A DNA stretch of 64,000 bases from an uncultured Oscillospiraceae bacterium (GCA_910578735.1 CAJTSQ010000002.1:79517-143516); one strand, 5' to 3'. Shown: positions 32,313 through 43,782, counted from the first letter of the stretch. Translations and numbers: made by a program. The notes: generated by a model not told the origin, from the sequence alone.

Positions 32313-33677
32313 TTATAGGGTTGGATTTTGTGTCAATGCCACCACCGTCTCAACATGGGCGGTTCTGGGGAAAAGGTCCACCCCCTGGGCCTTGACCGGG
32401 CGGTAACCCAGGTCGCTCAGGCGGCTCACGTCCCGGGCCAGGGTGGCCGGGTCGCAGGAGACATACACAATCCATTTCGGTCCCATGGCGGCCAGGATAG
32501 CGGGCACCTCGGGAGCCAGCCCCTTCCGGGGCGGGTCCACACAGATGACCTGGGGACGGATACCCTCCGCTCCCAGCCTTTGGGCCACCGCTCCGGCATC
32601 CCCGCAGAAAAACTCCGCATTTGCAACGCCGTTGCGCCGGGCGTTCTCCCTTGCGTCCCGGATGGCCTGGGGGACAATCTCCGCCCCGATGACCCGGCCC
32701 GCCCGCTGTGCCAGGGCCAGGGAGATGGTGCCGATGCCGCAGTACAGGTCCAGGACGGTCTCCGCCCCGGTGAGTCCGGCAAACTCCAGGGCCGCGCTGT
32801 ACAGCCGCTCCGTCTGGGCCCGGTTGATCTGGAAGAAGGAGGGCACCGACAGGCGGAAGGTAAGTTGACATAGCATTTCTTCCAGCCAGTCCCGCCCCCA
32901 GAGCGTATGATATTGATCCCCCAGAATCACATTGGTGTCTCTGGTGTTCACGTTGAGTACCACACCGGCAAGGCCGGGCTCCGCCTGCCGCAGAGCCTCC
33001 ACCAGCTCCTCCCCGTGAGGGAGCTTGTCCCCGTTGGCCACCACGCACACCAGGCTCTCCCCCCGGCTGTTGGTGCGGACGTAGAGGTGCCGGATCAGCC
33101 CCTCGCCTCTCCCCTCGTCGTAGGCGGGAATGGCATACGTCTCCATCCAGTTCTTGAAGGCCCCCCGCAGGCAGGTGACCGCCTGGGGCTGGAGGGGGCA
33201 GTCAGGGGCATCCAAAACATCGTGGCTCCGGGGCCGGTAGTAGCCCACGGCCAGCCCCTGCCTGCCCTGAGACACCGGAAGCTGCACCTTGTTCCGATAG
33301 CGCAGGGGATCCTCCGCCCCCAATACCGGGGGCAGGTTCAGCTTTACATGCCCCACCCGCTCCAGGGCGTCGGCGATGCGCCGGCCCTTGGCCCGCAGCT
33401 CCTCGGCATAGGTCATGTGCCGGAACTGACAGCCGCCGCAGCGGCCGTAGAGCGGGCAGTCCGGCTCCACCCGCTCCGGAGAACCGGAAATCAGCTCCAC
33501 TCCCCTGCCCCAGGCCACGTTCCTGTTCACCTTCTCCAGCCGAACCTTCCACCGCTCCCCCTGGATGGTGAAGGGCACAAAGACCACCCGGCCCTCCAGC
33601 CGGGCTACCCCCATCCCCTCAGCGGTGTAGCCGGTGATGTCCAGGGTGTGGACGGTGTTTTTTCGGATGTCTGTCAT
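32313..33677 (-). CDS. rlmD: 23S rRNA (uracil-5-)-methyltransferase
   Basis: SAM-dependent tRNA/rRNA m5U methyltransferase of 454 residues. Order: TRAM RNA-binding domain (TLDITGYTAEGMGVARLEGR), cysteines for an iron-sulfur cluster (CPLYGRCGGCQFRHM), SAM-binding DLYCGIGTISLALA, and the catalytic motif YVSCDPATLARD. The start at 33677 has a GGGGG ribosome site. The RlmD/RlmCD/TrmA split cannot be settled by eye; clostridial copies are usually called RlmD. Confidence 0.88.
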   Translation of the reverse strand: MTDIRKNTVHTLDITGYTAEGMGVARLEGRVVFVPFTIQGERWKVRLEKVNRNVAWGRGVELISGSPERVEPDCPLYGRCGGCQFRHMTYAEELRAKGRRIADALERVGHVKLNLPPVLGAEDPLRYRNKVQLPVSQGRQGLAVGYYRPRSHDVLDAPDCPLQPQAVTCLRGAFKNWMETYAIPAYDEGRGEGLIRHLYVRTNSRGESLVCVVANGDKLPHGEELVEALRQAEPGLAGVVLNVNTRDTNVILGDQYHTLWGRDWLEEMLCQLTFRLSVPSFFQINRAQTERLYSAALEFAGLTGAETVLDLYCGIGTISLALAQRAGRVIGAEIVPQAIRDARENARRNGVANAEFFCGDAGAVAQRLGAEGIRPQVICVDPPRKGLAPEVPAILAAMGPKWIVYVSCDPATLARDVSRLSDLGYRPVKAQGVDLFPRTAHVETVVALTQNPTL

Positions 33678-33704
33678 AGGACGTGCCCCCTTTTCAGTCA
33701 GGTA

Positions 33705-33733
33705 ATCATACCACATTTTCTGAGAGGGGTAAA
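33705..33733 (-). promoter_or_regulatory. Promoter of rlmD
   Basis: On the minus strand TTTACC, 17 bases, TATGAT with an extended TGG. Divergent from the promoter at 33752. Confidence 0.55.
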
Positions 33734-33751
33734 TAGAAAACCTTTCAAAGC

Positions 33752-33780
33752 TTGCCAATGGCGGAGATGTGTGGTACAAT
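33752..33780 (+). promoter_or_regulatory. Promoter of the GNAT gene
   Basis: TTGCCA, 17 bases, TACAAT with an extended TGG. It is about 40 bases before the start codon and back to back with the rlmD promoter. Confidence 0.7.
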
Positions 33781-33818
33781 GGCGGCAAATTTGTTCATCC
33801 GGAGGCGAAATACAGGAT

Positions 33819-34343
33819 ATGCGGTTTGAACGTCTGACGGACACGGCGGATGAGATGTATCCGAAGGCCATGGAGCTGTACGGCGTCAGCTTTCCCTTTC
33901 ACGAGCAGAGAGAGGGGGATTCCCAGGCAGGAATCATGGGACATAAGGAATATCAGTTTAATTTGATCTATGACGGGGACGAATTTGCCGGCCTGATGCT
34001 GTGCTGGGAGACTGCACGGTTTATCTATGTGGAGCATTTCTGCATTCTGCCCGCCCTGAGGAACAGACGGTATGGGCAGAGGGTGCTGGAACTTCTAAAG
34101 GAGCGGGGCAAGCCCATCATTTTGGAAATCGATCCCCCGGTGGACGAGGTGTCTGTCCGCCGGAAGGGCTTCTATAAGCGGCTGGGCTTTCGGTCCAACG
34201 GCTGCCGCCACTGTCATCCGGCCTATCACAGGGGATATGCAGGACATGATCTTGTGGTGATGTCCTGCCCGGAGCCGCTGTCGAAAGAGGAATATAATGA
34301 ATTTAATCGGTATTTGAAAGCAGTGGTGATGGAGGGCACATAA
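33819..34343 (+). CDS. GNAT-family N-acetyltransferase
   Basis: Protein of 174 residues with a GNAT fold. The acetyl-CoA loop is seen as LPALRNRRYGQRVLELLKE, and the last conserved region as RRKGFYKRLGFRSNG. GGAGG lies 13 bases before the ATG. The frame extends far upstream as an open antisense reading of rlmD, but the promoter position fixes the start here. The substrate is unknown. It is followed after one base by a small gene with which it is probably translationally coupled. Confidence 0.8.
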   Translation: MRFERLTDTADEMYPKAMELYGVSFPFHEQREGDSQAGIMGHKEYQFNLIYDGDEFAGLMLCWETARFIYVEHFCILPALRNRRYGQRVLELLKERGKPIILEIDPPVDEVSVRRKGFYKRLGFRSNGCRHCHPAYHRGYAGHDLVVMSCPEPLSKEEYNEFNRYLKAVVMEGT

Positions 34344-34344
34344 C

Positions 34345-34656
34345 ATGAAACATGTTCTGTTAAGCGCGGACGGGGAAATAAGCGTATTCGCTGTTCCCAA
34401 CAAGGTGGCGGATCACCTGGAGGAATACTGCCTGGAATTTTGCTGTCATTGGCTGCATGAGAGCCCTGACGCGGAAAAGTACCGGGTTAAAATGGGAAAT
34501 ATGATTGGCGTAAGCTTCACCGAAAAGGATTTTATTGAGTATTTAAATCAGTATATCTGTGACGAGCAGTCGTCGCTGGTTACAGCACTCGCCGGTGTGT
34601 ATGTCGGTGATCCGCTGCCCGGGGAGTATAAAGCGCTTCCGTATTTCAATTTTTGA
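34345..34656 (+). CDS. Small hypothetical protein coupled to the GNAT gene
   Basis: Protein of 103 residues, acidic, without signal peptide or membrane helix. It has four cysteines or near-cysteines early on (LEEYCLEFCCHW) and a C-terminal aromatic tail (EYKALPYFNF). The ATG begins one base after the stop of the GNAT gene, implying coupled translation. No family recognised. The shared operon suggests it is a partner or a substrate of the acetyltransferase, but nothing in the sequence shows that. Confidence 0.65.
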   Translation: MKHVLLSADGEISVFAVPNKVADHLEEYCLEFCCHWLHESPDAEKYRVKMGNMIGVSFTEKDFIEYLNQYICDEQSSLVTALAGVYVGDPLPGEYKALPYFNF

Positions 34657-34674
34657 TTGTTTTCGGTATAAACA

Positions 34675-34715
34675 GGAGCGGCAAGGCTTTCACCTTGCCG
34701 CTCCGTCCCGTTTTT
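34675..34715. terminator. Terminator between the GNAT operon and the AGCS genes
   Basis: A 12-bp perfect stem GGAGCGGCAAGG / CCTTGCCGCTCC with a six-base loop, then GTCCCGTTTTT. It ends plus-strand transcription and may serve the minus strand weakly. Confidence 0.85.
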
Positions 34716-34724
34716 GAGCGCAAA

Positions 34725-36125
34725 TTACTTCTTCCCCGCCATATGGGTGGAGTTGACCACCACACCGGTGAGGGCGAACAGGGCCAGGGCGTTGGGGATG
34801 ACCATCAGGTTGTTGAACATGTCGGTCAGCTCCCACACCAGGTCGTTGGACATCAGGGTGCCCAGGAAGATGAACACCAGGCCCAGAGCGGCGTAAATCT
34901 TGGCGGACTTCTTGCCGAACAGGTAGATCACATTGATCTTGCCGAACAGGTTCCAGCTGAGGATGGTGGAGAAGGCGAAGAAGAACAGACACACGGCCAC
35001 AAACATAGCCCCGGCGGTCTCGCCGAAGACCACGCCGAAAGCGGTCTGAGCCAGGTTGGCCTTGCCCAGGGTGGTGCTCTCAGCGGCGGCTCCGCAGGCG
35101 GCCAGAGGGCCGTCGGGGGTGTACAGGGTGGAGATAACCACCAGAGCGTTGAGGGTGAGGACCACGAAGGTGTCCATAAACACGCCGATCATGGCCACCA
35201 CGCCCTGGTCGTGGGGGTCGGTCACATTGGCCTGGGCGTGGGCGTGGGGGGTGGAGCCCATACCGGCCTCATTGGAGAACAGGCCCCGCTTGGCCCCCTG
35301 GCTGATGGCGGTCTTGATGGCGTAGCCGAAGCCGCCGCCGATGATGGCCTGGGGCTGGAACGCGTACTGGAAGATCATGCCGAAGGTGGCGGGGATGTAT
35401 TTGGCCCGGGCGACGAGGACCACCAGGCCGCCCAGCAGGAAAATAGCCGCCATGACGGGAACTACCTTCTCGGTGACGGAGGCCAGCCGCTGCACGCCGC
35501 CCAGGAAGATAATGCCGCAGATGACCACCAGCACCGCGCCCACAATCCAGTTGGGGACGCCGAAGGCGGTGTTGAAGGTGGAGCCGATGGAGTTGGACTG
35601 GACCATGCAGCCCATGAAGCCCAGGGCCAGGATGATGGCCACGGCGAAGAAGCCGGCCAGGAACTTGCCAAAGCCGCCCTTGAAAGCGGTGGTGATGTAG
35701 TAGACGGGGCCGCCGTGGTAGGAGCCGTCCTCGTCGGCCCGGCGGGTCTTGATGGCCAGAGTGGCCTCAGCGTAGATGGTAGCCATGCCGAAAAAGGCGA
35801 TAATCCACATCCAGAAGATGGCGCCGGGGCCGCCGGTGAGGATGGCGCCGGAGGCGCCCACGATGTTGCCGGTGCCCACCTGGGCGGCGATGGCGGTGGC
35901 CAGAGCCTGGAAGGAGCTCATGCCCTGCTCCTGCCGCCCGCCGCGGAGGGACAGGTTGCCGAAGGTCTTCTTCATCCCCTCGCCGAAGCAGCGGATCTGG
36001 ACGAAGCGGGTGCGGATGGTGTACCACAGGCCCACGCCGATGAGGAGGAAAACCAGGATGTAGTTGGACAGGTATTCGTTGATTTTTGCCACGATGGGGA
36101 ACAGTGTTGCTTCAAGCTCAGCCAT
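34725..36125 (-). CDS. Sodium:alanine/glycine symporter (AGCS family), second copy
   Basis: Transporter of 466 residues with about ten helices. The AGCS signatures are present: GTGNIVGASGAILTGGPGAIFWMWI, RRADEDGSYHGGPVYYI and SNEAGMGSTPHAHAQA. These carriers import alanine or glycine with Na+ or H+. AAAGGAAG precedes the ATG. It lies 24 bp after the first AGCS gene and is probably read through from the same glycine-riboswitch promoter. The two paralogues differ substantially (for example in helices near the C-terminus), so they may prefer different substrates. Confidence 0.88.
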   Translation of the reverse strand: MAELEATLFPIVAKINEYLSNYILVFLLIGVGLWYTIRTRFVQIRCFGEGMKKTFGNLSLRGGRQEQGMSSFQALATAIAAQVGTGNIVGASGAILTGGPGAIFWMWIIAFFGMATIYAEATLAIKTRRADEDGSYHGGPVYYITTAFKGGFGKFLAGFFAVAIILALGFMGCMVQSNSIGSTFNTAFGVPNWIVGAVLVVICGIIFLGGVQRLASVTEKVVPVMAAIFLLGGLVVLVARAKYIPATFGMIFQYAFQPQAIIGGGFGYAIKTAISQGAKRGLFSNEAGMGSTPHAHAQANVTDPHDQGVVAMIGVFMDTFVVLTLNALVVISTLYTPDGPLAACGAAAESTTLGKANLAQTAFGVVFGETAGAMFVAVCLFFFAFSTILSWNLFGKINVIYLFGKKSAKIYAALGLVFIFLGTLMSNDLVWELTDMFNNLMVIPNALALFALTGVVVNSTHMAGKK

Positions 36126-36149
36126 GACTATGCTTCCTTTCTTTTTCCT

Positions 36150-37544
36150 TTATTTTTTATCGCTGAAATACTCTTTGGTAATGGAGGCCACCGCGCCGGA
36201 GAGCAGCAGCAGGGCGATCAGGTTGGGGATGGCCATTGCGCCGTTGAGGGTGTCGGAGATATTCCACATCAGCTGGCCGGAGCCGGTGGCGCCTACAATG
36301 CAGAACAGCACAAAGATGACCTTGTAGACGGAGGTGACTACCTTATTATCGTTGGACAGGTAGCCCCAGCACCGCTCGCCGTAGTAGCTCCAGCTGAGGA
36401 TGGTGGACAGGGCAAAGAAAATCAGGCTGGTCTGGATGATGGTGCCCCCCAGGGTGCCGGGGAGGATGGAGTTGAAGGCGGCCACAGCGGCGGAACCCTT
36501 GGAGGCGTAGCCCTCCAGGGCGGCCTCGCCCAGTTCGAAGCCGGACAGCAGCACGGTGAAGGCGGTGATGGAGCAGATGACGATGGTGTCGAAGAAGACC
36601 TCAAACACCCCCCAGATGGCCTGCTCGGCGGGCTCCTCGGTGGAGGAGGCGGCGTGGGCGATGGGGGCGGAGCCCAGGCCGGCCTCGTTGGAGAAGACGC
36701 CCCGGGCGAAGCCGTTCTTCATGGCGATCATGATGGCGTAACCAAACACGCCGCCGCCCACCGCCTCAAAGCTGAAGGCGCTGGAGAAGATGGCGCCCAG
36801 CACGCCGGGGATATCGGTAATGCGCATGAGGATGACCACAATGCCCGCCGCCACATAGAACACGGACATGAAGGGGACCAGCAGGGAGGTGACCTGGCCG
36901 ATGCGCTTCACGCCGCCCAGAACCACCACGCCCACCAGCACGGTGAGGGCGACGCCGGTGACCATGGGGTCCAGCCCGAACAGGCCGCTGACCGCCCCGG
37001 CGATCTCGCTGGACTGGGCAATGTTGCCGATGCCGAAGGAGGCCAGGCCGCCCAGGATGGCGAAGATGACGGCCAGCCACTTCCAGTTTTTGCCCAGGCC
37101 GTTCTCAATGTAGTACATAGGGCCGCCCTTATGGACGCCCTGCCCGTCGGTGTTGCGGAACTTCATGGCCAGGGCAATCTCGGCGTATTTGGTGCACATG
37201 CCGAAGAAGGCGGACACCCACATCCAGAACACGGCTCCCGGTCCGCCAATAAAGATGGCCCCGGTGACGCCGGCGATGTTGCCGGTGCCCACGGTGCCCG
37301 CCAGAGCGGTGGTCACCGCCTGGAAGGGAGACAGGTTGCTGCCGTGGTCGCTCTGGCCCTTTTTGCGGAACAGGGAGCCCACGGTGTTCTGCATGATATA
37401 GCCGAACCGGCGGACCTGGACCCAGCCGGTGCGGAAGGTGAGAAACACGCCGGTGCCCACCAGCAGGGCCAGCATAATGGGGCCCCAGACAAAGTCGTTG
37501 GCGGCGCGCTCTGCATCCATGACGATCTCCAGAAATTTTTCCAT
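36150..37544 (-). CDS. Sodium:alanine/glycine symporter (AGCS family), riboswitch-proximal copy
   Basis: Transporter of 464 residues with about ten helices and AGCS motifs (GTGNIAGVTGAIFIGGPGAVFWMWV, GQGVHKGGPMYYIENG, SNEAGLGSAPIAHAA). The start at 37544 follows AAGGAGAGAAGAGT; a longer frame would run back into the riboswitch. The tandem glycine riboswitch upstream points to glycine as ligand and probably as substrate, either import for use as nitrogen and carbon or export when in excess. Confidence 0.9.
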   Translation of the reverse strand: MEKFLEIVMDAERAANDFVWGPIMLALLVGTGVFLTFRTGWVQVRRFGYIMQNTVGSLFRKKGQSDHGSNLSPFQAVTTALAGTVGTGNIAGVTGAIFIGGPGAVFWMWVSAFFGMCTKYAEIALAMKFRNTDGQGVHKGGPMYYIENGLGKNWKWLAVIFAILGGLASFGIGNIAQSSEIAGAVSGLFGLDPMVTGVALTVLVGVVVLGGVKRIGQVTSLLVPFMSVFYVAAGIVVILMRITDIPGVLGAIFSSAFSFEAVGGGVFGYAIMIAMKNGFARGVFSNEAGLGSAPIAHAASSTEEPAEQAIWGVFEVFFDTIVICSITAFTVLLSGFELGEAALEGYASKGSAAVAAFNSILPGTLGGTIIQTSLIFFALSTILSWSYYGERCWGYLSNDNKVVTSVYKVIFVLFCIVGATGSGQLMWNISDTLNGAMAIPNLIALLLLSGAVASITKEYFSDKK

Positions 37545-37570
37545 ACTCTTCTCTCCTTCGAGGGACAGAC

Positions 37571-37640
37571 AAAAAACGGGCCGCGGAGATACCCGCAGCC
37601 CAAAGAAAAAGCACAGCCCGGCGGAGCGCAGGCTCCGCCG
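37571..37640 (-). terminator. Expression platform of the glycine riboswitch
   Basis: On the minus strand two hairpins follow the aptamers. CGGCGGAGC / GCTCCGCCG is at 37619-37640. A GGGC.GCGG / CCGC.GCCC stem then a run of Ts is at 37571-37601. The second looks like an intrinsic terminator that glycine binding would prevent, giving an ON switch as in other glycine riboswitches. Confidence 0.7.
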
Positions 37641-37647
37641 TTTTGAC

Positions 37648-37835
37648 CTTCCTCTGTCCTTTTGCCTGAGAGATTGGCGGGGTGTTCTGCCCCGCGTTGC
37701 ACCTTCGGCACCCGGTAAACGAGCTTCTCCAGAGTCACATCCACGCGCAGTCCTCATTCCAAAGCGGAACGCCTGAGAGTGTTATTCCTTCGGCAGGCCG
37801 TAAGGCCGTTTTCCTGCGCGCTTCGTCTGTCCCTA
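37648..37835 (-). promoter_or_regulatory. Tandem glycine riboswitch
   Basis: Read on the minus strand, two copies of the gcvT-type glycine aptamer are visible. The first (about 37745-37833) opens GGGACAG and contains CCGAAGG and CTCTCAGGC. The second (about 37650-37735) contains GTGCCGAAGGTGCAA and CTCTCAGGCAAAAGGACAGA, the hallmark of this class. A short linker joins them, as in cooperative tandem riboswitches. It precedes the two AGCS carriers. Confidence 0.93.
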
Positions 37836-37850
37836 TTCAATTACCAGCAT

Positions 37851-37880
37851 ACCATACCACAAGCCGGGGGGATTTGTCAA
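37851..37880 (-). promoter_or_regulatory. Promoter of the glycine riboswitch-AGCS operon
   Basis: On the minus strand TTGACA, 18 bases, TATGGT. Transcription would begin at about 37844, just before the first aptamer. Confidence 0.55.
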
Positions 37881-37996
37881 TGTCTGACGGACAACAATAC
37901 ACCGATTGCGGATTTTTCAGCTAATTAAACGAACAGAGCGGGATTTTTGTTCAACAAAGTTTACAATTTGCTCTTTTTTTGCGGGGGCGGGTGTGG

Positions 37997-38002
37997 TATA
38001 CT
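37997..38002 (+). promoter_or_regulatory. Putative secA promoter (-10 element)
   Basis: TATACT preceded by TGG (extended -10), with only a T-run where a -35 is expected. If used, the transcript would carry the 138-bp inverted repeat element as leader. Together with the repeat this accounts for the interval 37881-38194. Confidence 0.4.
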
Positions 38003-38028
38003 GACTTAGATTATAAATTTTTATAGAC

Positions 38029-38166
38029 GGAATCCCCCAGTCACCGCCTGCGGCGGTGCCAGCCCCCTTTTGCAAGGGGGCCTTTGGAGGAAACCTGAAA
38101 CGTTCAGAGGAGCAAAAAGCCCCCCTTGCTAGAGGGGGGAGGGCCGCGAAGCGGCGGGGGGATTCC
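38029..38166. repeat. 138-bp palindromic dispersed repeat (MITE-like) before secA
   Basis: The ends are inverted repeats (GGAATCCCCC ... GGGGGGATTCC). Internal hairpins lie within each half: ACCGCCTGCGGCGGT, CCCCCTTTTGCAAGGGGG, CCCCCCTTGCTAGAGGGGGG and CCGCGAAGCGG. There is no coding capacity. A partial copy of its right end lies at 63943-63999, so it is a dispersed family. It stops 28 bases before the secA start. Confidence 0.75.
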
Positions 38167-38194
38167 AAAATACAACCGAGAGGTGTTTTACACA

Positions 38195-40951
<2,757 letters not shown>

Positions 40952-40985
40952 AAACTCCCCCTCCTCCGGCAACGCCGAATCCGAA

Positions 40986-41020
40986 AAAATCAGGTCGAGT
41001 GTCATACTCGACCTGATTTT
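40986..41020. terminator. Terminator of secA
   Basis: A perfect 15-bp stem AAAATCAGGTCGAGT / ACTCGACCTGATTTT with a five-base loop, T-rich on both strands. A second hairpin for the convergent gene lies at 41056-41079. Confidence 0.9.
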
Positions 41021-41055
41021 AGTCTATCAATACCAAAGCTATAGATTAAAGCAAC

Positions 41056-41079
41056 GGGCCGGGGCGTTTGCCCCGGCCC
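41056..41079 (-). terminator. Terminator of the chemotaxis receptor gene
   Basis: GGGCCGGGGC / GCCCCGGCCC with a GTTT loop. On the minus strand GTTGCTTTAAT follows. The T-run is imperfect. Confidence 0.6.
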
Positions 41080-41101
41080 GAACGTTATGAGGTCGGAATG
41101 C

Positions 41102-42775
41102 TTACCAGCGGCCCTCCTGCCGTAATTGGAAGGCACTGACCAGACGCTGAAACAGGCTGGCCTGGGAGGACAGCTCCTCACTGGCGGCGGCACACTCCTC
41201 GCTGGTGGCGGAGTTGGTCTGGACCACGGCGGAAATCTGGTCAATCCCCTCGGTGACCTGGGTAATGGCGGTGGTCTGACTCTCTACAGCCTCCACAACA
41301 ATGGACATCTTTTCGGTCACACCGCCGGCGCTCTCGCTGGTGCGGGCCAGGGCTTGGGTGACCTTCTCTACCACGTCGCTGCCCTCATTGACAGAAGCAA
41401 TAGAACTCTCAATCAGATCCTTGGTGGCCTTAGCGGCCTCGTCGGACTTGTTGGCCAGGTTGCGCACCTCATCGGCCACTACGGCAAAGCCCTTGCCGGC
41501 GGTTCCCGCCCGGGCAGCCTCTACGGCGGCGTTCAGGGCTAGGATATTGGTCTGGAACGCAATGTTCTCAATGGTGGCGATAATCTTGGAAATCTCCTCG
41601 GAGGAGGTAGAAATTTTTTCCATCGCCGTATTGAGCTGGGCGACATACTCCACGCTGATGCCCAGCTGCGCACCCGCCTGCTCCACAAACTGCCCGGCCT
41701 CCCGAGTGGCCTGGGCGGTCTTCTGGGCGTTTGTGGCAATCTCGTTGACGGTTGCGGAGAGTTCCTCCACGGAGCTGGCCTGCTCGGTGGCCCCCTGGGC
41801 CAGGGATTGGGCGCTGTTGGACACCTGATCGGAGCCGGAGGCCACCTGCTCCGCGCTGGTCTTGATCTGGCTCATGGTGTTGTTCAGATTGGATGTAATG
41901 TTGTCCAGGGAACGCTTGATAGAGGTAAAATCGCCCACATAGTCCTGCTGGACGTTATTGGTCAAATCGCCGTTGGCAATGGAATTCAGCACACTGGAAA
42001 TTTCTCCGATATAGGACCGCAGACACTGAATCGTCCCCCGGAAAATCTGGGCCAAATCGCCCACCTCATCGTTGGAATTGACATGAATGACGATTTCCTC
42101 GCCGCTGGCCAGACCCAAATCGCCCTTCTCCAGCCGCTTGGCCACCTGGGTGATCTCGGCAAGGGGGGCGGACACGGTTTTCTTTAAGTAGGGGGTCATA
42201 ATCATGATACACACAATGATGACGCCAACACTCACCAGGGAGGACATGATCACCGTCATAAAGGTCTGTCGGTTGGCCTCGGCGCTGGAGATGCCGGCAA
42301 AAATCAGGCCGTCCACCTTGCCGTCAGCGTCCCGGGTGGGGACGTAGGAGCAGAGATACTCCTCATCCAAAATGGTGGCTTTGCCCAGATAGGTCTGTCC
42401 CTGCTGGAGTATGGTGGAGGACAGGCTGGGGGACAGCTTGGTGCCAACCACCCGCTTGCCGTCCTGAATCACGGTGGTGTAAGCCCGGGTGTCGCCCTCA
42501 AAAATGGTAAATTCACAGTCCATGCGGCTCTTCAGGCCGTCCAGCAGCTGGTTCATATCGGTATCCTCGTCGGTCTGCTGCAAGAGGTAGGCCAGCATAT
42601 TGGTGCCGTCAGTGCAGCGGTCCTTCAGCATTTTTGTAGTCAGGCTGCGGAACATGGTAACACACATCGTTACGGCAAAAATCACCGATACCACCTGCAT
42701 GATAACCACCATATTGCCAACCTTTTTGCCGATTCGTCTGTACTTTTTGCCTTTGGTTTGCTGAATCTTGTTCAT
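41102..42775 (-). CDS. Methyl-accepting chemotaxis protein
   Basis: Membrane receptor of 557 residues. A first helix (about 20-43), an extracellular single-Cache-type sensor (about 45-175), a second helix (about 175-197), HAMP (about 200-255), and a long cytoplasmic signalling coiled coil are present. Its tip reads IATIENIAFQTNILALNAAVEAARAG and FAVVADEVRNLANKS, the CheW/CheA contact region. No C-terminal methyltransferase-binding pentapeptide is seen. No other chemotaxis or flagellar gene lies in the window, so the ligand and pathway partners are unknown. Confidence 0.93.
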   Translation of the reverse strand: MNKIQQTKGKKYRRIGKKVGNMVVIMQVVSVIFAVTMCVTMFRSLTTKMLKDRCTDGTNMLAYLLQQTDEDTDMNQLLDGLKSRMDCEFTIFEGDTRAYTTVIQDGKRVVGTKLSPSLSSTILQQGQTYLGKATILDEEYLCSYVPTRDADGKVDGLIFAGISSAEANRQTFMTVIMSSLVSVGVIIVCIMIMTPYLKKTVSAPLAEITQVAKRLEKGDLGLASGEEIVIHVNSNDEVGDLAQIFRGTIQCLRSYIGEISSVLNSIANGDLTNNVQQDYVGDFTSIKRSLDNITSNLNNTMSQIKTSAEQVASGSDQVSNSAQSLAQGATEQASSVEELSATVNEIATNAQKTAQATREAGQFVEQAGAQLGISVEYVAQLNTAMEKISTSSEEISKIIATIENIAFQTNILALNAAVEAARAGTAGKGFAVVADEVRNLANKSDEAAKATKDLIESSIASVNEGSDVVEKVTQALARTSESAGGVTEKMSIVVEAVESQTTAITQVTEGIDQISAVVQTNSATSEECAAASEELSSQASLFQRLVSAFQLRQEGRW

Positions 42776-42829
42776 ACTCTTAACTCCATCCGTTAAAATT
42801 TCGTGAGGGGTATAAAACCCAGCCCACTA

Positions 42830-42858
42830 ATTGTAATGTGATTCAAGTTTTTTTGCAA
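42830..42858 (-). promoter_or_regulatory. Promoter of the chemotaxis receptor gene
   Basis: On the minus strand TTGCAA, 17 bases, TACAAT, about 55 bases before the ATG. The rest of the 42776-43018 gap shows nothing definite. Confidence 0.65.
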
Positions 42859-43018
42859 GCCCTTTTTTATTTTTCTTCAAAAGATTCATCCGGTCCGAGG
42901 ACCATTGAAAAGAGGGCTCTGACCGGCAGACCGGAATTATATATCAGCGCCGCCGTCTGAAGCAGCCTCAGGTGCATGGGAGCAAGAGGCAAAGCACCGT
43001 GTTTAAGTCCGCCATGCT

Positions 43019-43687
43019 TTAATGGACGCCCCCGGAAGATCTTGTAAGCTGCTGGACCAGTTCACTAATTTTGTTGTCTGCGGCCTGCTTGGCCAATCGG
43101 GTCGTCTCCTCACTGGTGGGGATATGGATGTCCTTCAGTGCATAGGGGTCGTTGAGCCGCAAGCCGGTGCCGGTGAGCATCGCCCGCACCTGGGTATAGG
43201 TCCACTGACGCTGGCCAGCCGGCATGTCGGCGTCGAAGTACTCGGTCCAGGAGCACTGGTATTTGGCGGCAAGGAAATTTAACTGGCTGGGCAGGTCCGT
43301 GCCCAGGGGGCTGTGCAGGGCCTCCTGATAGGCATCGGCGTAATAATCCTTGATGGCGCTCTCGGCGGTGTCCCGGAACTGCGTAACCTGGGAGACATAG
43401 GCGTCAAAATAGCTCTTGCACCAGATTTGCCCGTCAGGGTCCACTGCGGCGTTCCAGTTGACCTCCAGCTTCTGTTCACCCAGCTGCTCACGAACTTGAG
43501 CCATAAAATCCTCCGCGGTCATGCCGTTCAGGCCGGTGTCCGCAACGGCTTGACGGCCCTCCCGGGAAATTTCCATCTGGTCCTGGGATTGTTCTGTAAT
43601 CTGGGCATCTTTTTTCTCTGTCTTGGCAAACTGGAATGATCTTAAAGACGAGATTTGCCCGGCCTGGGGATTCAATGTGACGCTCAT
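43019..43687 (-). CDS. Hypothetical protein with charged, helical N-terminus
   Basis: Protein of 222 residues without signal peptide or membrane helix. The first 40 residues (MSVTLNPQAGQISSLRSFQF...) are polar and probably disordered, followed by a helical region. A few tryptophans and cysteines (WCKSYFDAY, CSWTEYFDAD) mark the folded middle. The C-terminus is Lys/Gln/Ser-rich. I do not recognise a family. It stands alone on its own transcript, 243 bp before the chemotaxis receptor. Confidence 0.65.
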   Translation of the reverse strand: MSVTLNPQAGQISSLRSFQFAKTEKKDAQITEQSQDQMEISREGRQAVADTGLNGMTAEDFMAQVREQLGEQKLEVNWNAAVDPDGQIWCKSYFDAYVSQVTQFRDTAESAIKDYYADAYQEALHSPLGTDLPSQLNFLAAKYQCSWTEYFDADMPAGQRQWTYTQVRAMLTGTGLRLNDPYALKDIHIPTSEETTRLAKQAADNKISELVQQLTRSSGGVH

Positions 43688-43782
43688 GTATATCCGCTCC
43701 TCTGTTCAAGATTATTGAATATATCGACAAGATGAGAAAATAATTAAGCGGCCGTTCCGGTAGGAAGCAGCCGCTTGACCTG

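Noticed and set aside
34653..37646. A 997-codon open frame on the plus strand opposite the two AGCS genes
   Set aside because: It is antisense to two well-recognised transporters, has a low-complexity Gly/His/Asp/Gln composition, and arises from third-position GC bias.
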